From the NCBI GenBank assembly GCA_963734395.1, contig CAVTGY010000007.1, forward strand, positions 930,001 through 994,000: DNA of 64,000 nucleotides, written 5' to 3'. How positions within the stretch are numbered: position 1 is the first letter of the stretch; every line of letters starts with the position of its first letter. Of this stretch, positions 54,216 to 62,963 are shown one piece after another. Both the position numbers and the translations under genes were made by a program. Under the pieces are notes generated by a model. It worked only from the letters and a program-made list of their open reading frames with translations. It was not told where the DNA came from and ran no database searches. The DNA comes from Bog-756 sp963734395 (lineage in GTDB: Bacteria > Actinomycetota > Acidimicrobiia > Acidimicrobiales > RAAP-2).

Positions 54216-55383
54216 TCAGGGGTCGAATGCCCTGGTCGGCCCCGGGCCGAGGAGCGACTGTCGTTCGATGGTGGCTGCCGACCTGAGGACGTTCTGGGCT
54301 ACGAAGGACGGTTCGAATTGTGCTCGTTTGTCGAGCAGATCCGCTTTGCGGCCGACGAGCCCGGTCGATCTCGGGACCACCCTCGAAAATCACCAGGTCC
54401 AGCAAGTGCAGCGCTCGCTGCCACCCCGACGGATCGTCGAGCGAGGCGAGCATCTCGACCCGATCCAGGACGCGGGGCGACGTCACCGATGAGTGCGATG
54501 ACCTCGCTGGCGATCTCCGCCCTGGTGGATGGAAAGAGCATGGTGGGATTACCGTCGTACCAGCCCTTGTAGCGGCGCAGGATGTCGCGAACGGCAAAGG
54601 CGGTGCAACCGTAGAGTGGCCGGAGGTAGCGGCTCTCGTCGAATTGGGGAGGAAGCCGAACCTCATCGAGGATCTGTTCGTCCCATTGGCCGTCGTTGAG
54701 CCGTCGAACCACTTCCCCGTCCAGCCACCGACATGCCTGAGCGGTGACCCGGAGCATCTCGATGGCGTCGGTGGTGAACACGCCACCATGCCCGCTCACC
54801 ACCGCGGTCGGCTCTCTCGAGGCCATCTCCTCGAGCACTTCCGCCCACTCGAGTACGTAACGCTGGATTCGGAAAGGAGTTCCCGCGTTGGGAATTGAGG
54901 ACACGATGAAGTCGCCTCGCCGACGATGACCCGGGGCTCGACGACCCAGATCCACGAGTGGTCGTCCGTCTCACCCAGTCCGTGTCGGCAGTCCAGCGTT
55001 ATGTCTCCGAGGTCGAGAGCAAGGCTCTGTTCGTAGCTGAGCGTGGGCGGAACGTAGCGAGCGTTTCGGACCACGTCACCTCCGCCGGCACCCCAGCTGG
55101 CGAATTGCATGTCGTAGGTGACGGCCAGGTGTCCGGCCGTCTTGGCATAGCGTTCGAACCGACGGGCGATGTTGAGGTGACCGACGATCTCCGGATCCTG
55201 GTCACCCCGACGGCGAGCTTCGTCGAGGAGTGCCGGAGTTCCGAAGGCATGATCGAAGTGTCCGTGCGTGTAGATGATGTAGCGCAACGGGGCCTCGGTG
55301 ATCTGCCGCAACGCCTTGACCACCCGTGGACCGTTGATGAAGAGGCCGGGGTCGATCACGGCCGCACCGTTCCGACCGACCAC
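54216..55383 (-). CDS. MBL-fold metallohydrolase (alkylsulfatase/linear lactonase-like), frameshifted
   Basis: Zinc hydrolase of about 390 residues. Metal motif YTHGHFDHAFGTPALL (HxHxDH); WVVEPRVIVGEATSSCPQ-like region and AVVSGHGGVFTTDAIEML supply later ligands. A C-terminal helical domain YLRPLYGCTAFAVRDILRRY, RVLDRVEMLASLDDPSGWQR, ALHLLDLVIFEGGPEID continues in other frames to the stop at 54216. Switches lie near 54900 and 54485-54400. GTG at 55383 is the first in-frame start; the true N-terminus (DPDVWLLPGFGNTTI) begins upstream and probably overlaps the LLM stop, suggesting an additional switch. Confidence 0.72.
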
Positions 55384-55506
55384 GATGGTCGTATTGCCGA
55401 AGCCGGGAAGCAGCCAGACGTCCGGATCAATCTGCTGAAGTTCGCCGGTCAGGAAGGATGGAATCGGGTTGTTCGGCGCTCAGGTTTCCACTTGGTCGGT
55501 CCGCCA

Positions 55507-56458
55507 TCAGGTGCCCGAGAGCTTCGAGACCACCGGACCCAGCGCTTCCCAGCTGTCCGCTTCGATCGACCAGTACGAGATGCCGTATTCCTCGCGGCGC
55601 CATTGGAGCTCTTCGGTCATCTCGTCGAGTGTGCCGAGGAGGGCCAAGTGGAACATGCAGGGCGTCGGCGGGGCTGATGCCGAAGTGGGGAGCCATGGCG
55701 TCGGCCACATCGGAGGCGCTCGTCGGTGATCATCACGAATCCGATCAAGGAATTGAGCTCGAGGTCGTCGAAGCGTCTCGCCGGCGGCCTCCTTCACCCA
55801 CCCGACCTTCTCCCGTGTGCGCGCCGGCGAAGCGTTCGGGGCCGTTTCGGGGCCTCCGGTTCCTTCGCGCAGGTTGACATTGATGCTCACGATGTCTGCC
55901 GTGGCGGGCGGCGAAGGACAGCACCCGCTTGCCACCGCCCCCGATGATGAGGGGCGGGCCCGGGAGCTGAACCGGGCGGGGCAGGAGCGTGAGATCGTGG
56001 ACCTGGTAGTGGGCGCCGTCGAAGGAAAACGGTCCGTCGGTGCGGAGGAGCCCCTGCAGTACCTGTACTGCCTCCTCGAAGCGCTCGACTCTGGTTCAGG
56101 GCGTGTCGTAGGTGATCCCGGATTGCTCGTAGTCGGTCCGCATCCAGCCGGCACCCAGACTCAGCTCGAATCGGCCCTCGCTGAGCAGGTCGAGGGTGGC
56201 GGCTTCCTTGGCCAGCACGACCGGGTGCCGGTAGTCATTTCCGAACACCAGGGACCCCATCCGCAGGGAGCTGGTGGCGCTGGCGACCGCGGCCAGCGCC
56301 GGCATCGGAGCCAGCTGGTCACCAAAGTGATCGGGCATCAGGAGGGTCGAGTAGCCCAGCGATTCGGCGCGCCGGGCCTGGTCGGCCCAGGAACGGGCCG
56401 TTCCCTCCGGTGCCTTGCTCAGCTGCGCGGCGAAACGGAACTTGCGATCGTGTGCCAT
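55507..56458 (-). CDS. F420-dependent luciferase-like oxidoreductase, frameshifted
   Basis: LLM-class (alpha/beta)8 flavin/F420 enzyme of about 310 residues. MAHDRKFRFAAQLSKAPEG, RRAESLGYSTLLMPDHFGDQ, LRMGSLVFGNDYRHPVVLAK and LSEGRFELSLGAGWMRTDYE are diagnostic of the actinobacterial F420 group. The C-terminal part is in another frame (GTLDEMTEELQWRREEYGIS). Switches lie near 56110, 55890 and 55690. It sits upstream of the MBL hydrolase on the same strand. F420 dependence is inferred from the subfamily pattern, not from a bound cofactor. Confidence 0.78.
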
Positions 56459-56561
56459 CGGATCATCCTGCCTCAATCCGACGGAGCCGCGTCGATTCGA
56501 TACCTGACTCGTCCGGCCACGGTGATCGGTCGGCAGGCCGTGTACCGAAGCTGGTCCTGAG

Positions 56562-56567
56562 TACGCT
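56562..56567 (+). promoter_or_regulatory. TACGCT -10 box of the pfk gene
   Basis: TACGCT, seven bases, ATG at 56575. Confidence 0.5.
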
Positions 56568-56574
56568 CATCGTC

Positions 56575-57601
56575 ATGCGAATTGGCGTGTTGACCGGTGG
56601 CGGCGACTGCCCGGGGCTGAATGCGGTCATCCGGGCGGTGGTACGCAAAGGGGTCGAGGTCCACGGTGACCAGTTCGTGGGATTCCGAGACGGGTGGCGG
56701 GGACCGCTGGAGGGCGACACGATGCCGCTCGACGTCGCTGCGGTGCGGGGCATCCTCCCCCGCGGCGGCACGATTCTCGGGTCCAGCCGGACCAATCCCT
56801 ACCGCGATGAACACGGAGAGCGCCAGGTCCTCGACACGGTCAGTCGGCTGGGAGTGGAGGCTCTGGTTGTCATCGGCGGAGAGGACACGCTCGGTGTAGC
56901 CAACAAGCTCAGCGCGGCCGGACTGCCGGTGGTCGGGGTTCCCAAGACCATCGACAACGACCTCGGAGCCACCGACTACACCTTTGGATTCGACACCGCG
57001 GTGATGATCGCGACCGAGGCCATCGACCGGCTCCACACGACGGCCGAGAGCCACCACCGCGTGCTGATTGTCGAGGTGATGGGACGTCACGCCGGTTGGA
57101 TCGCCCTCCATTCGGGCCTGGCCGGAGGCGCCAACGTGATCCTGATCCCTGAGCGCCCTTTCGACATCGGCGAGGTGTGCGCACTGATCGAGCACCGGTT
57201 CTGCCAGCCACTACGCGCCGATCGTGGTGGTCGCCGAAGGGGCACTCCCGGTCGAGGGCACCCTGCCGGCCCGGGCCGGTGAGATCGACGCGTTCGGCCA
57301 CATGCGCCTATCGGGCATCGGGACCCTGTTGGAATCCGAGATCGCCGAACGTACGGGCAAGGAAGCCCGCGCCACGGTCCTCGGTCACGTGCAACGCGGC
57401 GGTAGCCCCACCGCGTTCGACCGGGTCCTTGCAACCAGGTTCGGGTTGCACGCTGTCGATGCGATCCATGACGGTGCCGTGGATCAGATGGTGGCGCTGC
57501 ATGGGACGTCGATCGATCTGGTGCCCCTGGCAGAGGCGACGGCGACACTCAAGCTGGTGACGCCTGAGCTCTACGCGGAGGCCGGGGTGTTCTTCGGATG
57601 A
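56575..57601 (+). CDS. 6-phosphofructokinase, pyrophosphate-type signature, one frameshift
   Basis: PFK-A fold enzyme of about 342 residues phosphorylating fructose 6-phosphate. RIGVLTGGGDCPGLNAVIRA binds the phosphoryl donor, PKTIDNDLGATDYTFGFDTA holds the catalytic Asp (TIDND), and EVMGRHAGWIALHSGLAGGA is the sugar loop. The donor-selecting residues are Asp (IGGEDTLG, where ATP enzymes have Gly) and Lys (VPKTIDND, where they have Gly), a PPi-type pattern. The frame changes near 57205 and continues VVVAEGALPVEGTL and LGHVQRGGSPTAFDR. It is coupled to the HD gene by ATGA. Confidence 0.88.
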
Positions 57602-58143
57602 CAACAGCCGGGGTCCCCACGGTGGCGACCGTGGTTGCGCTGCTGGAGCGTTCGGCCGGCACGGAGGAGCCGAACGAGGAGATACCCGGCCTCACCATCC
57701 TCCACCACGGACTCCAATGCGCAGACCACCTGCGCCGGTCCCACCCGGAGGATGCCGAGCTTCAGGTGGCAGGTCTCCTCCACGACGTCGGGCACCTGTT
57801 GGCACCCGGGCAGGAAGACATTCATGGCCTGGTGGGCGCCGATTATGTCCGTCCCGTGTTCGGTGAGCGGGTGGCCGCCCTCGTCGAGGCGCACGTGCCC
57901 GCCAAGCGCTACCTCATCGCTACCGACGGTACCTACCGCGCGCTCCTTTCCCCTGGCAGTGTCCGCACCTTGGCCATGCAAAACGGTCCGATGACCTCCG
58001 CGGAGGTGACCGCCTTTGGTGCCTCACCGCACTTCGAAGCCGCCCTCGATCTGCGGAGGGCGGACGAGTCGGCCAAGGATCCGGCCGCCAGGGTGGCCCG
58101 GCTGGACACCTGGGTCTCGACGCTGGTCGCAGTTGCCGGCTGA
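57598..58143 (+). CDS. HD-domain phosphohydrolase-like protein
   Basis: A 181-residue HD protein. ILHHGLQCADHLRRS supplies the first His ligands, VAGLLHDVGHLLAPGQED is the HD motif, and LVGADYVRPVFGERVAALVE and EAHVPAKRYL follow the PhnZ-like pattern (His and Lys). It resembles di-iron HD oxygenases or phosphohydrolases acting on small organic phosphates. Start ATG overlaps the phosphofructokinase stop, so the two are co-translated. Confidence 0.82.
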   Translation: MTTAGVPTVATVVALLERSAGTEEPNEEIPGLTILHHGLQCADHLRRSHPEDAELQVAGLLHDVGHLLAPGQEDIHGLVGADYVRPVFGERVAALVEAHVPAKRYLIATDGTYRALLSPGSVRTLAMQNGPMTSAEVTAFGASPHFEAALDLRRADESAKDPAARVARLDTWVSTLVAVAG

Positions 58144-58206
58144 GCCATACCGCCTCTGAACAGGGATTTCTCTGTCCCCGGTCGGCGGACTCCACGCAGC
58201 CGGATC

Positions 58207-58224
58207 AACGGCGGTGATGCCGTT
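58207..58224. terminator. AACGGC/GCCGTT hairpin downstream of the HD gene
   Basis: A 6-bp stem, 6-base loop, followed by TTCCCC; weak terminator-like feature about 64 bp past the HD stop. Confidence 0.3.
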
Positions 58225-58408
58225 TCCCCTACCTGGGCAGGTTCGGAGGCTCCAGAACGGTGTCAGCGTAGAATCAGCTGTGAGGGGTGCAGCCCGAGTT
58301 CGGATCGTCTACCCACATGGCCCAATCACTAACTCGAAAAACTGCTTCGACGGCCCGATGGGCTGAGAACCGCCGTCATCACGTCGGCCAACCGGGTGGG
58401 CAGCGCTG

Positions 58409-59417
58409 ATGGTTTATCTCCTGGCCACGTTCAGTGCGTTGGCGAACGCGCTGACCAGCATTCTTCAGCGGATGGGGGTCGAGGATGCTTCGGAGGACAC
58501 CACGCTTCGGCTCAGCCTTCTGACCCATGCCCTCAAGCGCGGGGTGTGGCTGATCGGTCTCGGCTTCATGATCGCCTCGTTCTTGACGCAGGCGGTGGCG
58601 CTTCACCTTGGTGACCTGAGCCAGGTCCAGCCCATCCTCACCACCGAGCTGCCTGTTCCTCATCATCATTCTGGCCACCTGGTTCCGGTTCCGCATCGGC
58701 GCGCGGGAGTGGCTGGGGTGCCTGGCCGCGGCGGGCGGTCTTGCCGGCTTCCTGCTCTTCGCCCAGCCCGGTGGGGGGACCTCGCTGCCGACGGCACAGG
58801 GATGGATAGTGGTGGGCTCGATCTGTGGTGGCTTGGTCGTCTTGGCGGTTGTGCTGGCCCTCCGTGGTCCGCGCTGGTGGCGGGCCGCCATGTTCGGGAC
58901 GGCCGGCGCTGTCGGTTTCGCATTCACCGCGGCCCTGATCAAGACGGTGACCGGCTACGTCGCTACCGACTGGGCGCAGATGTTCGTGCACTGGGAGACC
59001 TACGCCCTGGCCTTGTGTGGCGTCGGGGCCCTGTTTCTGGCCCAGAACGCGTACCATGCGGGACCGATCGCTGCCTCGCAGACCGCGCTGGTCCTGGTCG
59101 ATCCCTTGGCCAGCCTGGCCATCGGCATCGGGCTGTTCGGGGACAACCTGCGGACCGCGGGTGCCTACGGCCCGCTGGAGGCTCTTTCCCTGGTGATCAT
59201 GTTCGCCGGCGCCGCGTCCATCGCCCACTCTCCTCTGATCTCCGGAATGAAGGGTGACGACGATCGCTATGCAGAACTGCTGTCGCTGCGGTCGCGGTCC
59301 AAGCGTCTCATGGAAGCCGTCCAGGACACCGTTCCCATTGAGGCGGTGGAGCAGCTGCCGCCTCGTGTCATCGAACAAATCCCTGCTGACGTGCTCGAGC
59401 AGATGCGTTCCGACTGA
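58409..59417 (+). CDS. DMT/EamA-family transporter, one frameshift
   Basis: Small-molecule transporter of about 335 residues, with nine to ten TM helices. LLATFSALANALTSILQRMG opens, FMIASFLTQAVALHLGDLS follows, then after a switch near 58655 IIILATWFRFRIGAREWLGC, WIVVGSICGGLVVLAVVLAL, AAMFGTAGAVGFAFTAALIK and GPIAASQTALVLVDPLASLA, GIGLFGDNLRTAG. A C-terminal cytoplasmic tail (KRLMEAVQDTVPIEAVEQLP) is unusual for the family. The 265-bp leader (58144-58408) has strong self-complementarity. Substrate unknown. Confidence 0.82.
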
Positions 59418-59529
59418 TTGCAGAGCCAGTTTCGGCAGGGATGGTACCTTCAGAGCCCGGTTGGTTGGTGATGGCGGAGGTGACGCCGGAGCACCAAGCG
59501 CGAGGGGACCGGAACGGAGCGAATCGTCG

Positions 59530-60910
59530 ATGACCGCAACCGATGTGAACGACGCCACTGACCCGCTGCTCGATGAGCTGGACGGGTGGTTGACCGCCAA
59601 CTGGGATCCGGATCTGACCGTGGCGGCGTGGTGGGAGCGTCTCGGTCTCGCCGGTTGGGCGGCACCATCGCTTCCCCGGGATTCCTATGGCAGGGGCCTC
59701 TCCCGCACCGACGGGATTCGGGTCCAGCAGGCGATCGCCAGGAAGGGCCTGCTGGGGGCCCCGGCAGGACTCGGCCTGCTGCTGGCCGCTCCAACCATCG
59801 TGAGCCACGGGTCGAGAGAGCGGATCGACACCTACGTGCGGGACATCGTGACCGGAAAGAAAGCCTGGTGCCAGCTGTTCAGTGAGCCCTCTGCGGGGTC
59901 GGACCTGGCCGGCTTGCAGACCAGTGCGGTGCGTGACGGCGGCGAATGGATTGTGAACGGCCAGAAGGTCTGGACGTCGGGCGCGCTCTATGCCGACCTG
60001 GGAATGTTGCTGGCCCGAACCGACCCCTCGGTGCCCAAGCACCAGGGGATCACCTACTTCGCCCTTCCCATGCACCAGCCGGGAGTGGAAGTCCGTCCTC
60101 TGCGGGAGATGACCGGCCACGCCCTGTTCAACGAGGTCTTCATGACCGACGCACGGGTGCTCGATGAGGCGGTCATCGGTGGGGTGAATCACGGGTGGGC
60201 CGTGGCCAACACCACCCTGATGAACGAGCGCAGTGGACTCGGGGCCGGAGGGGGATCCGCCTTGGGGTCGGGGGCGTACCCCGGCACCGTCGCCGGCCAC
60301 CTCGAGCGTCGAGCAGGTGACTTCGTCGAGCGGGCCGGAGGTCGGGGCGCCGGGCGATCCACGGGTGCCTCTCGGAGGGATTCAGGATCCGACGGCGAAC
60401 CGAGAAGGTGGCACCGGCGCGCTCGCCACGATGACCGGTGGAGCCGATCTGATGATCGGGTTGGCCAAGGGAAATGGAGCGGCCTCCGATCCTTCCGTGC
60501 GCCAGGATCTTGTCCGGCTGCACACCCTCACCGAGCTGGGCCGGTTCAACTCGCTCCGACTCAAGTCGGCGAAGGAGTCCGGTGGGGACATACCCGGCAT
60601 GCCCAACATCGCCAAGCTGGCGATGAGCCAGATCATCAATCTCTCCCGCGAGGTCGGTCTCCGGATCATCGGGGCGAGCGGGATGCTCCACGCCTACGAC
60701 GACGAGGGTCGTAAGGCGCTGGCTGCGGCGACCGGAAATCCCTCCTACGCGATGGTCACCGACACCGCCCTGCTCTCACCCGCGCCGTCCATTTATGGTG
60801 GGACCGACCAGATTCAGCGCAACATCATCGGTGAACGGGTGCTCGGATTGCCGAGGGACCGACAAGGAGATCGGGATACTCCCTTTTCCGAGCTTCCCAA
60901 AAACGCCTGA
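59530..60910 (+). CDS. Acyl-CoA dehydrogenase family protein, one frameshift
   Basis: FAD flavoenzyme of about 460 residues, oxidising acyl-CoA or steroid-CoA esters. SEPSAGSDLAGLQTSAVRDG (FAD/substrate loop), WIVNGQKVWTSGALYADLGM, LREMTGHALFNEVFMTDARV and, after a switch near 60255-60300, LREVGLRIIG-like and IYGGTDQIQRNIIGERVLGL are present. The catalytic base position cannot be fixed from sequence alone. The first gene of an operon with an SDR, di-iron protein and serine hydrolase. ATG at 59530 is chosen where homology starts. Confidence 0.87.
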
Positions 60911-60947
60911 CGAGGCCGGTCACTCGGTCAGGCTGAGAGGAGTCGTC

Positions 60948-61869
60948 TTGACTGGAATTTGCGAGGGAAGGATCGTGGTGGTCACCGGTGCTGGCCGGGG
61001 AATCGGCCGAGAGCACGCCATCGAATTCGCCGCGGCAGGGCGCCAAGGTCGTGGTCAACGATCTAGGCGCTGAGGTGGACGGCAGTGGAAGCTCCGATGG
61101 TCCAGCCGGTGAGGTCGTCGAAGAGATCCGCGGAGCAGGTGGTGAGGCGGTGGCCAACGGCGAGGACATCAGTGACTGGGACGGCGCGAAACGACTGATC
61201 GACACTGCGGTCTCCACGTTCGGCGGGATCGACGTACTGGTCAACAACGCGGGAATCCTGCGGGACAGGATGCTGGTCAACATGACCGACGACGAGTGGG
61301 ATGCCGTAATCAGGGTGCATCTGCGGGGCACGTTCGCACCCATGCGCTGGGCGGCCGGCTACTGGCGGGAGCGGGTCAAGGCCGGTCACTCCAACGACGC
61401 CAGGATCATCAACACCACTTCGCCGTCGGGGATCTACGGCAATGTCGGTCAGAGCAACTATGGCGCGGCAAAGGCGGGTATTGCCTCGATGACGGTGATC
61501 ACCGCGATGGAGCTCGAGCGCTACGGGATTACCGTCAACGCCATCGCACCGGCCGCCCTGACCCGGATGACCGAGAACCTCGGCTTCGGCGAGAGTGGGC
61601 GCGACAGGAAACCGGGGGAGTTCGATTCGAATGATCCCGCAAACATCGCCCCCCTGGTGGTCTGGTTGGGGAGCCACGCCTCGGCCGGAATCACCGGCCG
61701 GGTCTTCAATGTGCATGGAGGAACCATCAGCGTGGCCGAGGGTTGGGTGGCCGGCCCGGGAGTGAGCAAGGGTGATCGGTGGGAGAGCGCTGAGCTCGGT
61801 GAGGTCATCCCCGACCTGGTGACCAAGGCCGCAGCAAACGCCAACATGCTGGGACGGAGGGACGGGTGA
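60948..61869 (+). CDS. SDR-family dehydrogenase (3-hydroxyacyl-CoA type), one frameshift
   Basis: Short-chain dehydrogenase of about 306 residues. GRIVVVTGAGRGIGREHAIE (TGxGxGIG), then after a switch near 61035 GAKVVVNDLGAEVDGSGSSD, DVLVNNAGILRDRMLVNMTD (NNAG), NTTSPSGIYGNVGQSNYGAA K with the Ser-Tyr-Lys catalytic set, and ITVNAIAPAALTRMTEN. It resembles the fatty-acyl beta-oxidation type. TTG at 60948 with GAGAGGAG upstream; the stop overlaps the next gene by four bases. Confidence 0.86.
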
Positions 61870-62963
61870 CCATCGACCAGTCGCAGGAGCCGGTAGCTGC
61901 TGATGAGATGGCCGCCAGCTTCAAGATCGTCCACGACCACGCTGACCGCATCTATCTGTGGGACTACGAGCGATGCCGGACCCCGTTGGTGACGCTCTAC
62001 AACAAGGCCATGGGATCCCAGTGGAATAGCGTGACCGATCTCGACTGGGGCATCGACGTCGATCCCGAAGGCCTTGTCGATCACGATGGTCTGGCGATGC
62101 AGCTGGTCAAGATGGCCGCGGCCGAGCCCGGCTCACCCATCGCCAACTGGGGTGCACCGCAGTTCACCGCGTTGGGCATCGAGTCGTTCAAGGCATCGAT
62201 CAGCCAATTCATGCATGGGGAGCAGGGGGCGATGCTCACCGCCGCCAAGATCGTCGAAACCGTCCCCTGGATCGATGCCAAGTACTACGCGGCCACCCAG
62301 ACCATGGACGAAGCGCGTCACACCGAGGTCTTTGCCAGGTATCTCGACCAGAAGGTCGGTGAGGCGTACCCGATGAGCCCGTTTCTCGAGGAGCAGATCA
62401 CCTCGCTGCTCGAGGACAGTCGCTGGGATATCGCATACCTGGGGATGCAGATCGTGATCGAGAGCCTGGCCTTGGCCGCTTTCGGCGACATGCTGCGTCG
62501 CACCGAAGAGCCGCTTCTCCGCAAACTCCTGAGGTACGTGATGTCCGATGAGGCCCGTCACGTTGCATTTGGAATTCTCACGCTCAAGGAGTTCTACACC
62601 CAGCTGTCCGAGGCCGAGCTCAAGGAACGCCAGGAGTTCCTGCTCGACAATACGCTGCGCAATCGGGCCCGGTCGACGACACCCGAGGTGTGGGAGCGGC
62701 TCGGAGTCGATCTCCATGCGCTCATGCCTCACTTGTCCGCCGCGGCCGGAAAAATGAAGGCCACCCCGTTCGCAGGGTTCCAGCGGGGATTCTTCGCCAA
62801 ACTGGTCCCCAATGTGGGCAAGCTCGGATTGCTCGACGCCAACAGCGGCTACCTTCGCCAGCGATGGGGCGATGCCGGACTTCTCGAGTTCGAGCGCGCC
62901 GACGACACCGCATCCGACTACGACTCCTACGACGCGGTCGCCGAGGACCGTCGAGGCAGTTGA
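61866..62963 (+). CDS. Ferritin-like di-iron protein
   Basis: A 365-residue helical protein of the ferritin-like superfamily. Di-iron ligands appear as Glu in MHGEQGAML, EARHTEVFARYLD (ExxH), Glu in IVIESLALAAFG, and DEARHVAFGILTL (ExxH), the spacing of R2-like or AurF-type N-oxygenases. RIYLWDYERCRTPLVTLYNK precedes. GTG start overlaps the SDR stop. Substrate hydroxylation or desaturation is inferred from the fold and the lipid-operon context; no exact family is named. Confidence 0.82.
   Translation: MTIDQSQEPVAADEMAASFKIVHDHADRIYLWDYERCRTPLVTLYNKAMGSQWNSVTDLDWGIDVDPEGLVDHDGLAMQLVKMAAAEPGSPIANWGAPQFTALGIESFKASISQFMHGEQGAMLTAAKIVETVPWIDAKYYAATQTMDEARHTEVFARYLDQKVGEAYPMSPFLEEQITSLLEDSRWDIAYLGMQIVIESLALAAFGDMLRRTEEPLLRKLLRYVMSDEARHVAFGILTLKEFYTQLSEAELKERQEFLLDNTLRNRARSTTPEVWERLGVDLHALMPHLSAAAGKMKATPFAGFQRGFFAKLVPNVGKLGLLDANSGYLRQRWGDAGLLEFERADDTASDYDSYDAVAEDRRGS

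Noticed and set aside
58144..58408. Canonical TPP riboswitch
   Set aside because: GGGGTGC and CTGAGA are present but the conserved CCTGATC-type pyrophosphate half is absent; kept only as a weak finding.
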